Assembly (NCBI RefSeq): GCF_900100365.1
Contig: NZ_FNKU01000001.1
Span: forward strand, 2,790,001-2,854,000
DNA length: 64,000 nucleotides
Direction: 5' to 3'
DNA from: Pseudomonas cannabina
GTDB taxonomy: Bacteria; Pseudomonadota; Gammaproteobacteria; Pseudomonadales; Pseudomonadaceae
In this document: piece by piece, positions 7,318 to 15,542 of the stretch
Numbering within the stretch: the stretch's first letter is position 1
Layout: each line of letters begins with the position of its first letter
Notes under the pieces: model-generated
What the model saw: the letters and a program-made list of their open reading frames with translations, nothing else
What the model was told of the DNA's origin: nothing
The model's database searches: none
Program-made: the position numbers and the translations under genes

Positions 7318-8244
7318 TTATTCTGCTGCCTTGATCCGCGCAACCACCCTGGCCGCCAGGTCATCAGGCCGGAACTTGGCAAGGAAGTCATCAGCGCCGA
7401 CCTTCTTGACCATCGCCTGGTTGAACACCCCGGACAACGAGGTGTGCAAAGTGATGTGCATCTTCTGCATGCGCGGGTCATTACGGATCGCTGCTGTAAG
7501 GGTATAGCCATCCATCTCCGGCATTTCAATGTCGGAGATCATCATCAGGAATTCTTCTTCCGGTTTTTTGCCTTCTTCGACCATCTTGCGCAGGTAATCC
7601 AGCGCCTGACGACCGTCGTTCAGCGCAACCACTTCAACCCCGACGGTTTCCAGGCATCGGCTCACCTGCTTGCGGGCCACCGACGAGTCGTCGACCGTCA
7701 GAACGCGCATCGAAACAGCCTTGTGCTGAACATCGGCATCGATGACACCGACCGAGATTTCTTCGGAAACCGGCGCCACTTCGGCGAGAATTTTCTCGAC
7801 GTCGATGATTTCCACCAACTGATTATCGACACGGGTCACGGCGGTCAGGTAGTGATCGCGCCCGGTGCCCTTGGGTGGCGGATGGATCTCTTCCCAGTTC
7901 ATATTGACGATGCGTTCGACGGAGTGCACCAGAAAACCCTGAACCTTGGTGTTGTACTCGGTAATGATGACGAAGGAATTAACCAGCGAGATCATCCCGG
8001 TCGAGCCGGTCGCCATGGCCAGATCCATGATCGGGATGGTGCCGCCACGAATATTGGCGACGCCCCGGACGATCTTGCTCGATTTGGGCATGACGGTGAG
8101 TTTGGGGCATTGCAGTACTTCTTTTACCTTGAAGACGTTGATCCCGTAGAGCTGCTTGCCGTCGAGACGAAACAAGAGCAGCTCCAGGCGATTCTGACCC
8201 ACCAGCTGAGTTCGCTGGTTTACCGAATCCATTACACCTGCCAT
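7318..8244 (-). CDS. cheV: Chemotaxis coupling protein CheV (CheW-REC)
   Basis: A 308-residue adaptor joining chemoreceptors to CheA. An N-terminal CheW-like domain (about 20-165; LLLFRLDGKQLYGINVFKVKEVL, VRGVANIRGGTIPIMDL) is fused to a receiver domain (about 180-300) with the acidic pair in RVLTVDDSS, the phospho-acceptor Asp in MMISDIEMPEMDG and the conserved Lys near AKFRPDDL. The start at 8244 is supported by AAGGGGG; an upstream ATG would only add unrelated residues. It diverges from flgA across about 80 bp and probably forms a cheV-cheR operon. Confidence 0.95.
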   Translation of the reverse strand: MAGVMDSVNQRTQLVGQNRLELLLFRLDGKQLYGINVFKVKEVLQCPKLTVMPKSSKIVRGVANIRGGTIPIMDLAMATGSTGMISLVNSFVIITEYNTKVQGFLVHSVERIVNMNWEEIHPPPKGTGRDHYLTAVTRVDNQLVEIIDVEKILAEVAPVSEEISVGVIDADVQHKAVSMRVLTVDDSSVARKQVSRCLETVGVEVVALNDGRQALDYLRKMVEEGKKPEEEFLMMISDIEMPEMDGYTLTAAIRNDPRMQKMHITLHTSLSGVFNQAMVKKVGADDFLAKFRPDDLAARVVARIKAAE

Positions 8245-8294
8245 GCCGAACCCCCTTACCAAAATGACCGCCGCCCACACACCTGATCAATAAG

Positions 8295-8310
8295 CGGCAC
8301 GGGCTTTGCT
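8295..8310 (+). promoter_or_regulatory. Sigma-54-type promoter upstream of flgA
   Basis: CGGCAC-GGGCT-TTGCT matches the -24/-12 consensus apart from the first base, with GG and GC exactly 10 nt apart. The predicted start site is near 8321, only 0-3 nt before the flgA ATG at 8323, so the transcript would be almost leaderless. Confidence 0.65.
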
Positions 8311-8322
8311 ATTTATATTCCC

Positions 8323-9081
8323 ATGAACGCAAAGACGACAATTTCTCGACACTTCGCATTAGAAACCCGCAGGCTTCTGTGCGCAATCGCTCTGCTCTGC
8401 CTTTGCGGCGCGGGCAACTTCGCCCGTGCAGAGAATTTCACACTGCCTGAACAGCTTATCGGCGTCACCCAGGGGTTTCTTGAGTTCACAGTAGAAGACT
8501 ATTTGGCAACCAACCAGATTGACGGGCGTCACGACATCCAGGTCAAGCAACTCGACCCGCGGTTACGGATGGGCGCCTGCGACAAGGATTTGACAGCCAC
8601 GCTGGAGAGTCCGCGCCCGGTTGGCCGCGTGACTGTGCGGGTTCGCTGTGAAGGCTCATCGCCGTGGACCGTGTTCGTGCCGGCTCAGGTGCAGCTGTTT
8701 CGCAACGTCGTGACCGTGGTGCGGCCGCTGAAACGCGATGCCATTGTCACTGAAGAAGATGTCGCGATGAGCGAGCGGGATGTCAGCAGCCTGGGTCAGG
8801 GATTTCTGGCGTCGCTGGATCAGGCTGTCGGCCAGAAGGTTGTTCGACAGATGGTCATCGACCAGGTCATCACGCCCGTGGCGCTGGAACAGCCACAAAT
8901 GATTCACAAGGGCGATCAGGTGGTGATCATTGCCCGTACCGGTACGCTGGCGGTGCGTATGCCTGGCGAAGCGATGTCCGATGGTGGTTTCAACGAGCAG
9001 ATAAGGGTGAAAAACCTCAATTCCCAACGGGTGATCAAAGCCAACGTCACCGGTCCAGGACAGGTGGAAGTGGCCATGTAA
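8323..9081 (+). CDS. flgA: Flagellar P-ring assembly chaperone FlgA
   Basis: A 252-residue periplasmic chaperone for P-ring (FlgI) assembly. A signal peptide is visible: basic N-terminus, hydrophobic stretch LLCAIALLCLCGAG, probable cleavage after ARA at about 36. The mature protein has the FlgA N-domain (about 45-125) and a C-terminal SAF domain (ALNVVTVVRPLKRDAIVTEEDV-like region from about 126, then the KGDQVVIIARTGTLAV segment). No good ribosome site precedes the ATG; a sigma-54 box immediately upstream suggests very short-leader translation. It diverges from cheV and lies upstream of flgM on the same strand. Confidence 0.93.
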   Translation: MNAKTTISRHFALETRRLLCAIALLCLCGAGNFARAENFTLPEQLIGVTQGFLEFTVEDYLATNQIDGRHDIQVKQLDPRLRMGACDKDLTATLESPRPVGRVTVRVRCEGSSPWTVFVPAQVQLFRNVVTVVRPLKRDAIVTEEDVAMSERDVSSLGQGFLASLDQAVGQKVVRQMVIDQVITPVALEQPQMIHKGDQVVIIARTGTLAVRMPGEAMSDGGFNEQIRVKNLNSQRVIKANVTGPGQVEVAM

Positions 9082-9177
9082 TGCATTGATGCTGGCGTAG
9101 CACGTGCGTTTTTTCTAGACTGCGGTGAATGTCCGACGGTGGAAAGCATCTATTGAGAAGCTTTATCACAATCAGCC

Positions 9178-9204
9178 TAAAGTTTGATCGGGGTTGGCCG
9201 AAAA
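9178..9204 (+). promoter_or_regulatory. Sigma-28 (FliA) promoter of flgM
   Basis: TAAAGTTT, an 11-nt spacer, then GCCGAAAA: essentially the full sigma-28 consensus, about 38 nt upstream of the flgM start. This fits the known feedback in which FliA drives transcription of its own anti-sigma factor. Confidence 0.92.
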
Positions 9205-9241
9205 CAAGGCAAGCGTCCAAACACCCAGAGGTTTTTCAATC

Positions 9242-9556
9242 ATGGTCATAGATTTTAGCCGCCTTAACAATTCACAGTCTGTCGCCAGTACGTCGCGTAC
9301 CGGGGCCAGTAAAGACACCAGCAAAACCGATGCGCCAGCACCTGCAGCCACCGCAGGCGTGAAAAGCACCGGGGAAACGTTTTCCTTGAGCAGTGAGGCT
9401 CAACAGTTGCACAGCATCACGGACAAACTGAACGATCTGCCAACCGTCAACAGTGCACGCGTCGCCGAGCTCAAGCAGGCCATCGCCGACGGTAGCTACA
9501 AGGTCGACAGCAACCGTGTTGCCAGCAAACTGTTGAATTTCGAAACCCAACGCTAA
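9242..9556 (+). CDS. flgM: Anti-sigma-28 factor FlgM
   Basis: A 104-residue protein that binds and holds sigma-28 until the hook is finished and FlgM is exported. The first 60 residues are Ser/Thr/Ala-rich and disordered, as in the family. The C-terminal half has the conserved sigma-binding helices ([49 protein letters not shown]). The frame is open from 9194, but that start lies within the promoter spacer; the ATG at 9242 with AGAGG upstream is the right one. flgN follows 49 nt later. Confidence 0.95.
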   Translation: MVIDFSRLNNSQSVASTSRTGASKDTSKTDAPAPAATAGVKSTGETFSLSSEAQQLHSITDKLNDLPTVNSARVAELKQAIADGSYKVDSNRVASKLLNFETQR

Positions 9557-9605
9557 GCCACGGCTCGCGCTGGATATTCTGGACGCTTAAAAACCAGAGC
9601 ATGCG

Positions 9606-10073
9606 ATGCAAGACACTACTTTGCTGCAGATGATTACCGACGACATGGTCGCTGCCCGTCAGCTTCTCGAGTTGTTGCAGGCCGAAGCCCTGATTCTCAA
9701 CGGCCGCGACATGGGCGAGATGGAGCAGGTACTGGCGCAGAAGCAGGCGCTGGTGATTCTCCTCGATCAGCATGGGCGCAAACGCAGCCAGATCCTTGCG
9801 GGGGTCGGACTGCCTGCCAATCGTGAAGGCCTTCAGTTACTGGCCAGCCAGTCGGATATCGGCGAGCAATTGTTGACGGCCAGTGATGAACTGAGTGCAT
9901 TGATCAATGAATGCCAGACGTTGAATAACCAGAATGGTAGTCTGATCCAGTTGCAACAGATCAGCACCGCTCATCAGCTTCGGATACTCAACGGCGGCGA
10001 TACGCCGACGCTTTACGACAGTCGCGGCTCGACTGCTCTGAGAGCCAAGCCGCGCCCTCTGAGTCAGGCGTAA
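9606..10073 (+). CDS. flgN: Flagellar export chaperone FlgN
   Basis: A 155-residue cytoplasmic chaperone for the hook-filament junction proteins FlgK and FlgL. It is almost entirely helical with long amphipathic stretches (AARQLLELLQAEALILNGRDMGEMEQVLAQKQALVILLDQHGRKRSQIL), typical of the family. The C-terminal tail (from about 135) is basic and likely flexible. It follows flgM in the usual flgM-flgN order and is probably transcribed with it from the sigma-28 promoter. Confidence 0.92.
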   Translation: MQDTTLLQMITDDMVAARQLLELLQAEALILNGRDMGEMEQVLAQKQALVILLDQHGRKRSQILAGVGLPANREGLQLLASQSDIGEQLLTASDELSALINECQTLNNQNGSLIQLQQISTAHQLRILNGGDTPTLYDSRGSTALRAKPRPLSQA

Positions 10074-10155
10074 CTTCCTGTATCAAGGTATTGAGCGTAG
10101 TGGCAGAATGCCTGTTGTTGCGTTGCCGTAGTATTTTGCCTGGAGATTCAAGAAC

Positions 10156-10902
10156 GTGAATGGCTCAAGCGCGGACGATGCTCCGCAGCCCCCGAAGGTC
10201 CTTAATACACCTTTGGAAATCGCAGCGAACCTGCGGCTGCTCGTCGAGAGTCATGATCCTCTGATCATTACCTTTCACGAGCGCGCCCAGCGCTTCCAGA
10301 GCTACCTGCTCGAAGTCGACCGTGACAGCAACACCATGGCGCTCGACGAAATGATCCCCCGTGATGGCGAACGCTTCATCGGTAATGGCGAGCCCTACCG
10401 TGTGGAAGGCTTTCATGACGGCGTACGCATTGCCTGGGAAAGCTCCGCGCAGATGGACATCGTCGAGGCTGACGGCCAGCGCATGTACCGTGGGCCGATG
10501 CCCGATGAAGTGATCTATCACCAACGTCGCAACGCATTTCGCGCCGCACTCAAGCTGGCTCAGCTGGTGGACGTCGAAATCGGTGGCGAGCGCCTGAAAT
10601 CGACGCTGACCGGCAAATTGCTGGATATTTCCGCGACCGGCTGCAAGTTGCGCTTTGAAGGTGATGTGTCTGACCGCATGCAGCTGGGCCAGGTCTATGA
10701 TCGTTTGGTCGCCAAACTGCCGTTTGGCGCCATGACTGCGCCGGTGGAATTACGTCATCTGCACTTCGAAGAGCGCTTTCATACCACCTTTGCCGGCGTG
10801 CGCTTTCACAACATGAGCGGGCTGGTACAGCGCCAGGTCGAACGTTTTGTCTACCAGTTGCAGCGTGAAGCGCGTCGCTTCGATAAAGACGACGACTTCT
10901 GA
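10156..10902 (+). CDS. flgZ: PilZ-domain flagellar brake protein (YcgR/FlgZ family)
   Basis: A 248-residue cyclic-di-GMP receptor that slows or redirects the flagellar motor. The N-terminal YcgR domain (about 15-115) precedes a C-terminal PilZ domain with both ligand motifs: RRNAFR at 124-129 (RxxxR) and DISATG at 157-162 (DxSxxG). The GTG start at 10156 is the only good N-terminus. It follows flgN by about 80 nt on the same strand, in the flgM-flgN-flgZ order known from Pseudomonas. Confidence 0.93.
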   Translation: MNGSSADDAPQPPKVLNTPLEIAANLRLLVESHDPLIITFHERAQRFQSYLLEVDRDSNTMALDEMIPRDGERFIGNGEPYRVEGFHDGVRIAWESSAQMDIVEADGQRMYRGPMPDEVIYHQRRNAFRAALKLAQLVDVEIGGERLKSTLTGKLLDISATGCKLRFEGDVSDRMQLGQVYDRLVAKLPFGAMTAPVELRHLHFEERFHTTFAGVRFHNMSGLVQRQVERFVYQLQREARRFDKDDDF

Positions 10903-10919
10903 CAGCCCGGAACCTGTGC

Positions 10920-10951
10920 GGGTGATTGCGGCAGCTGTGCCGCAGTCACCC
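10920..10951. terminator. Hairpin between convergent flgZ and MFS genes
   Basis: GGGTGATTGCGGCA pairs with TGCCGCAGTCACCC around a GCTG loop (14 bp with one G-U). It lies between two convergent stop codons and can serve both strands. There is no clear U-tract. Confidence 0.6.
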
Positions 10952-10967
10952 AGCCCTCCTGCTACAT

Positions 10968-12356
10968 TCAGGCCTTCCAGGTCTCGTTCTCGCCCTCTCG
11001 CTCCTCTTCGACAACCTCAGTCCTGGCATCGGCCACTGACTCTGCTTCTGGCTGCAGATCCGGCTCAGTCTCGTCAACCACTTCGGGCTCGACGGCTGTC
11101 TGCATCTGCTCTTGCACCACCTGCTCATCCACCCGCGGGTCAAGCGCTACCACCAATGGCGAACTGGACATGCTGTCTGGCATCGCAACGTGATGCAGTG
11201 GAGCGTTCTCCACCTGATGCAGGTGAGTAACAGCCTTGGGCCGGATCAGCAGCACGAGAATCGCAGCAGCGCCGCAGACGAACACATACAGCATATGGCC
11301 GCCGAACACTTTCATGACCACACCCGCGGCCAGCGGGCCGATGCTTGCGCCGATACCGTAGGTCATGAGCAGCATTGCAGTCAGCGAGACCCGTCGCTCG
11401 GCCTCGACGTGGTCATTGGCGAACGCCACAGCCAGCGGGTAAAGACAGAACTGCATCAGCGAGGCCAGGAAGCCGACGCCGAACAGCACCTCGACCGGCA
11501 CGCTGGGGAACACCGCCAGCGGCAATGACGCCACCACCAGCGCGGCCGCAAATACCCGCATCAGCACGGAGCGGTCATAGCGGTCCGACAGCAGGCCCAG
11601 CGGCCACTGCACCAGAAACCCGGCGAGAATGCAGCAGCCCATGAACAGACCGACCTGCTCGGTGGACAGACCCTGCTCAGCCGCGTAAACCGGCGCAAGG
11701 CCATAGAACGAACCGATGATCAGCCCCGCGCCCAGCACCGCCGTCAGCGATTGCGGTACGCGCTTCATGAAGAACCGCGGTTCCAGTGGCGCCGGATGCA
11801 AGGGCGCCGGGTGAATGGCGCGGGTCATGGCGACGGGCACCAGACACAGCGCAAAACACAACGCCACCAGCATCAGCAGCTCAGGCCCGAGTTGCGGGTG
11901 AACCACCAGCACCAGTTGGCCCAGCACCAGCCCCAGGTAGGACGCGATCATGTAGCCGCTGAACACCATGCCGCGCTGTTTGGCTTCGGCCTGTTCGTTG
12001 AGCCAGCTCTCGATGACCATGTATTGACACATCATGCCCAGACCGACGATCACCCGCAGCACCAGCCAGGCCGGCAGCCAACTGATCAGCCCGTGCCCGA
12101 GCACCGCCGCACCGACAATCCCGGCGCAGGTGGCATACGCACGAATATGCCCGACGCGGCCGATCAGGCGGTGACCGATCTTGCCACCCAGGACCAGGCC
12201 AAAATAGTTCGCGGCCATCAACGCACCGACCCACAGGCTGTCGACCTGATCGGCCGCCAGGCGCAGGGCCAGATAGGTGCTCAGCAGACCCGAGCCGATC
12301 AACATCATCAACGAGGCAAAATAAAGCGCTCGAAAGGATTTCCAGATTTGGCGCAT
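10968..12356 (-). CDS. Major facilitator superfamily transporter with acidic C-terminal tail
   Basis: A 462-residue inner-membrane transporter with about 12 hydrophobic segments, related to the YcaD-type MFS branch (KSFRALYFASLMMLIGSGLLSTYLALRL; GKIGHRLIGRVGHIRAYA between helices 2 and 3; LLSDRYDRSVLMR in the second half). The substrate is not predictable. The ATG at 12356 (MRQIWKSF) gives a normal N-terminus; the frame is open 75 nt further up, but that overlaps a glutamine synthetase remnant. The last 80-90 residues are an acidic tail (VEPEVVDETEPDLQ, EVVEEEREGENE) beyond the final helix, unusual for this family. Confidence 0.85.
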   Translation of the reverse strand: MRQIWKSFRALYFASLMMLIGSGLLSTYLALRLAADQVDSLWVGALMAANYFGLVLGGKIGHRLIGRVGHIRAYATCAGIVGAAVLGHGLISWLPAWLVLRVIVGLGMMCQYMVIESWLNEQAEAKQRGMVFSGYMIASYLGLVLGQLVLVVHPQLGPELLMLVALCFALCLVPVAMTRAIHPAPLHPAPLEPRFFMKRVPQSLTAVLGAGLIIGSFYGLAPVYAAEQGLSTEQVGLFMGCCILAGFLVQWPLGLLSDRYDRSVLMRVFAAALVVASLPLAVFPSVPVEVLFGVGFLASLMQFCLYPLAVAFANDHVEAERRVSLTAMLLMTYGIGASIGPLAAGVVMKVFGGHMLYVFVCGAAAILVLLIRPKAVTHLHQVENAPLHHVAMPDSMSSSPLVVALDPRVDEQVVQEQMQTAVEPEVVDETEPDLQPEAESVADARTEVVEEEREGENETWKA

Positions 12357-12432
12357 CAACTTTCCAAAAAATAGGGAGTCGCCCGAATGGGCGAGCCAGA
12401 CACTGCGATTCTTGAATCCGGGCAGCCACAAC

Positions 12433-12789
12433 GTGCCGTTCCCAGGGGGTTATCTCGTCAAAAAAACTGCTCAGCTCCAGGGCCTTCGACGCAATGTAGC
12501 CTTCGATGAATTCATGACCAAACAGTTCCTTGGCCAACTGACTGCTTTTCAGACGCTCAAGAGTGGCCTGCAAGGTACAAGCAAGTGACAATTCTTGCGA
12601 CACCTCGATTTCACCCCGCATCGGCGCGCGCGGTTCAAGGGCATTCTCGATAGCGTACGGCCCGACCGCCAGACTCGCAGCCATGGCCAGACAAGGAGTG
12701 GCGTCCGCGCCAGGCAAACGATTCTCCACCCTTCTGGCTGCCGCTGCACCCGACGGGAGTCGTAGGTCAGCGGCGTGATAGTCGTAGGA
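12433..12789 (-). pseudogene. Remnant of a glutamine synthetase-family gene (C-terminal fragment)
   Basis: Translating the minus strand from 12789 gives SYDYHAADLRLPSG...ARRVENRLPGADATPC, then LAMAASLAVGPYAIENALEP and ...FFDEITPWER. This is the C-terminal part of glutamine synthetase-like enzymes, close to gamma-glutamylpolyamine synthetases (PuuA/SpuI type). A TGA sits immediately upstream at 12790-12792, and the nucleotide-binding N-terminal three quarters is absent. Downstream the frame runs on into the MFS gene without a proper stop. It is therefore a deletion relic, not a working enzyme. The flanking CTTGAAGCTTGAAGCT sequence at about 12819-12836 may mark the breakpoint. Confidence 0.8.
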
Positions 12790-12842
12790 TCAGGGCAAGC
12801 GGCAAGCCAAAGCTTACCGCTTGAAGCTTGAAGCTCTGCAAC

Positions 12843-13754
12843 TCAAAGCACCGGATTGTGGAATGGCACTCCAGTCACTTCGATGAACTCCTTTCGGTAC
12901 TCCTCGTTCTCCGGATCGACCACCAGGGCCTGACGCAGAAACTCGACGCCCTCGGCAAAGTGGCCCAACTGGCGACTCAGAGCACCGGCGAGATGCAGTT
13001 TGGTGGCATCGAAAAAATTGAAAGACAGCAGAATTTTGGTCAGCGTCAGAGCATTTTCCAGTTTGCCGGCCATCAACAGCTGATTGAACTGCGTATTGAA
13101 ATCAGCGACGTCCTGCCACTTCTCGGCCGACAGCCCTTCTACCTTGCGCAACACGAGGGTGTGGCCGTTGCCTACTTTCGAATCGGTCTCTTCAACGCAC
13201 TCGATGTACCAGCAGCCCAGACCCGAGGTGTTCACGTGATTGACGGCGCGGATCATGCTCTGCAAGGAAAACACCTGATAGTGACCGCGCCATTCGCCTT
13301 CAGCGACGGTGGTCATGTCGACCTTGTTTTCATAGTCTTCGATCATCTGCGCCAACGTCGTCAAACGACGCGCGCGATCGGTCCGCGCGGCCGTGCGTTT
13401 GGGGAAGATACAGAAGAACACGCCGCCGTTCTTCAGCACCCGGAGCGCTTCGACGTAAGCGGAAAACAGATTGGGAACGTGCTCGATGACGTGCGAACTG
13501 ATGAGGTAATCAACCGACGCATCTGCGGTATGAATGTATTGAAAGTCGCCGAGCATGTCGACTTTCGACACATCGCCCGAGACTTTCATCTGCTCGACGA
13601 AGTACTGCTGATAATCTTCCATATCACGAGGGTGCAAAAACTCGACACCGTTGCAAGGCGCAACATTCAGGCAACTGGCCAGGTTGAAGGCGTTATGAGC
13701 GGCAGCCCCCAACTCGATACCGTGGCCCTGGCAGTACTTCTTAGCTAACAGCAT
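12843..13754 (-). CDS. SAM-dependent methyltransferase with sigma-28 promoter
   Basis: A 303-residue class I methyltransferase. The SAM-binding region shows GHGIELGAAAHNAF (motif I), DVSKVDMLGDFQYI, VDYLISSHVIEHVPN (motif II) and ALRVLKNGGVFFCIFPK (motif III). The C-terminal about 90 residues are helical and TPR-like (GKLENALTLTKILL, LGHFAEGVEFLRQALVVDPENEEYRKEF). The start is the ATG at 13754 (GGGTGA upstream), one codon inside a GTG. A near-perfect FliA promoter lies 44 nt upstream, so it is probably expressed with late flagellar genes. A role in modifying flagellin or its glycan would fit the neighbouring glycosyltransferase, but that is inference. Confidence 0.85.
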   Translation of the reverse strand: MLLAKKYCQGHGIELGAAAHNAFNLASCLNVAPCNGVEFLHPRDMEDYQQYFVEQMKVSGDVSKVDMLGDFQYIHTADASVDYLISSHVIEHVPNLFSAYVEALRVLKNGGVFFCIFPKRTAARTDRARRLTTLAQMIEDYENKVDMTTVAEGEWRGHYQVFSLQSMIRAVNHVNTSGLGCWYIECVEETDSKVGNGHTLVLRKVEGLSAEKWQDVADFNTQFNQLLMAGKLENALTLTKILLSFNFFDATKLHLAGALSRQLGHFAEGVEFLRQALVVDPENEEYRKEFIEVTGVPFHNPVL

Positions 13755-13797
13755 CACTCACCCATCGCTCGTCGTGATTTGGATACAGCCTGTGAGG

Positions 13798-13824
13798 ATG
13801 TCGGCGGTGCCTGGCAAAACTTTA
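13798..13824 (-). promoter_or_regulatory. Sigma-28 (FliA) promoter of the methyltransferase gene
   Basis: On the minus strand: TAAAGTTT, 11 nt, GCCGACAT. The -35 is identical to that of flgM, the spacer is the same length, and the -10 keeps GCCGA. It ends 44 nt before the start codon. Confidence 0.85.
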
Positions 13825-13861
13825 GCCATCAGCGCCCGTACAGCAGTTTGCCACCGACCAT

Positions 13862-13877
13862 TGGCGCAAATATTGCA
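13862..13877 (+). promoter_or_regulatory. Sigma-54-like promoter of the glycosyltransferase gene
   Basis: TGGCGC-AAATA-TTGCA has the correct GG-N10-GC spacing and one mismatch to TGGCAC-N5-TTGCA. The predicted start is near 13889, leaving a leader of about 110 nt before the ATG at 14000. Confidence 0.55.
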
Positions 13878-13999
13878 GTCAGCTGTAATCACGTGCTCAT
13901 GCACGATGATTTACGTCAGCAAGTGCCAAGCTCACCCTGCGATTGCTGACGCAAGCCATCAATAATCAGGCTCAGGCCATAGAAAGTCAGAGGATCACC

Positions 14000-14809
14000 A
14001 TGATCGATGGTCAAAAGGTTGGCTGCGGAATCGTTACGTATAACCGGCCTGCGCTGTTGAAAAAACTCTACGATTCACTGCCCGCCGACCTCATCGACAG
14101 CATCGTCATCATCAATGACGGCGATGTATACCCTGAACACGCTGCCTACGATAGCGACGTCCTGTTCAATAATGAAAGCAACCTCGGAGTGGGGAAATCC
14201 AAGAACCGCGCATTGTCGCGACTTCTGGACGCTGGCTGCGAACATCTGTTTCTGATCGAAGACGACATCTACATCAAGAACCCGGAAGTGTTCGAGCTGT
14301 ATATCCTGACTTCGACACTGACCGGCATCCAGCATCTCAACTACAGCCAACACGGGTTGATGAACAAGACCGCCACGGGCGAAGCCAATCCGGTGTGCAA
14401 GATCGATTATGGCAACGGTATCAACCTGCCGTTGTACCGGCATTGCGTCGGCGCGTTTTCCTACTATTCCAGACGCAGCCTGGAAGCGGCCGGCTTGATG
14501 GACGAGACGTACCACAACGCCTTTGAACACGTCGATCACACCCTGTCCATCATCAATCAGAACATGCACCCGCCGTTCTGGTTTTTTGCCGATATCGACA
14601 ATTCGGAGGCGTATCTGGGAGATGAGCTGTGGACGCTGGCGAAATCAACGATCTCGTCCGATGCCCGGCACCGCAAAAACGCGCTGGATGCCATTGAGCA
14701 CTTTACGCTCAAACACGGGTGCGAACCGGTCAAACACCCGTTGGCGTCGAATGAGGAACTGATGGACAGCCTCAACAGCATAAAACGCAACTTCGGGCTG
14801 AATATCTGA
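14000..14809 (+). CDS. Family 2-like glycosyltransferase
   Basis: A 269-residue protein with a GT-A fold N-terminus: CGIVTYNRPALLKKLYDSL (about 9-27), IVIINDGD (36-42), NLGVGKSKNRAL (61-72) and the acidic metal/nucleotide-sugar motif LIEDDIYI at about 86-91. The C-terminal half (GLMDETYHNAFEHVDHTLSI, ELWTLAKS) is less typical. The start at 14000 is supported by AGAGGAT at 6-nt spacing; the frame is also open from a TTG at 13943. It diverges from the sigma-28-driven methyltransferase and has its own sigma-54-like box, suggesting a flagellar or surface-glycan role. The sugar and acceptor are unknown. Confidence 0.8.
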   Translation: MIDGQKVGCGIVTYNRPALLKKLYDSLPADLIDSIVIINDGDVYPEHAAYDSDVLFNNESNLGVGKSKNRALSRLLDAGCEHLFLIEDDIYIKNPEVFELYILTSTLTGIQHLNYSQHGLMNKTATGEANPVCKIDYGNGINLPLYRHCVGAFSYYSRRSLEAAGLMDETYHNAFEHVDHTLSIINQNMHPPFWFFADIDNSEAYLGDELWTLAKSTISSDARHRKNALDAIEHFTLKHGCEPVKHPLASNEELMDSLNSIKRNFGLNI

Positions 14810-14846
14810 ATGATCGCGGGGCCCGCTTGCGGGCAGGCTCCCTGGC

Positions 14847-15542
14847 TCAAGGCAGCGTCATGCTGAATACCGCGCCGCCCAGCACCCCGCCATTGGCGAT
14901 TTCGATCCGCCCCTGCAGGCCATTGCGTACATGCAAACGCGCAATGTGCGCAGCAAAATAAAGGCCCAGCCCGGTGCTGCCACTGCCCTGATTGATGCCC
15001 AGCACATAGTCGGTCTGCTGCTCGATCAGGTAAGCCGGATAGCCAGGGCCATCGTCGTTGACGGTGATCTTCAGTTGGCCGTCTTCATCGGACACACTGA
15101 CGAATATCTGCTCGCGGGCAAAACCGGTGGCATTGACGATGATATTGCCGACCACCGACCCCACCAGCTCACGGTCGAAAAACCCCAACGGGCTCACCAC
15201 ATCGATGGCATAACCGGCGGCAATGCCACGGCTGCTCAACACCTCCTGATGATGCGCCAGCTGCGCTTCGATAAAATCGTCAAGCTCGTGGTAATCCGGG
15301 CGCAACGGCATCTGATTGACACCGAGTTTGTACAGGCCCAGCAATTGCACCAGCATGCCGTTCAGATTGGCGAACTCGTATTCGATCACGCCATGTTCCG
15401 GCGTATCGCGCTGCCGGCTGGAAAGCTTCGCCAGCCACTCACTGTGCGCCTGGGTCAGCGTTGCCAGCGAGTTCTTCATGTCGTGCACGGTGGAGGCTAT
15501 CACCATGGAGAAATCAAGCCCCTGCTCCCTATCTTCGCTCAT
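14847..15542 (-). CDS. Sensor histidine kinase, soluble, HDxxN type
   Basis: A 231-residue cytoplasmic kinase without membrane segments or a sensor domain. The phospho-acceptor region is ASTVHDMKNSLATL (about 16-29) and the ATPase domain has VVGNIIVNA (N box), VNDDGPGYP (G1) and GSGSTGLGLYFA (G2). The ATG at 15542 overlaps the stop of the upstream response-regulator gene (ATGA), so the two are translationally coupled and presumably signal to each other. The frame is open further upstream but would overlap the partner gene by about 100 nt. Input signal unknown. Confidence 0.85.
   Translation of the reverse strand: MSEDREQGLDFSMVIASTVHDMKNSLATLTQAHSEWLAKLSSRQRDTPEHGVIEYEFANLNGMLVQLLGLYKLGVNQMPLRPDYHELDDFIEAQLAHHQEVLSSRGIAAGYAIDVVSPLGFFDRELVGSVVGNIIVNATGFAREQIFVSVSDEDGQLKITVNDDGPGYPAYLIEQQTDYVLGINQGSGSTGLGLYFAAHIARLHVRNGLQGRIEIANGGVLGGAVFSMTLP

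Noticed and set aside
11881..12729. A 282-residue frame starting MENRLPGADATPC
   Set aside because: Only its first 99 residues are glutamine synthetase-like; the rest is an out-of-frame reading of the MFS transporter gene. It was recorded as a pseudogene fragment instead.
13943..13999. Upstream TTG start for the glycosyltransferase
   Set aside because: The added 19 residues (LTQAINNQAQAIESQ...) have no family similarity, and the ATG at 14000 has a clear AGAGGAT ribosome site.
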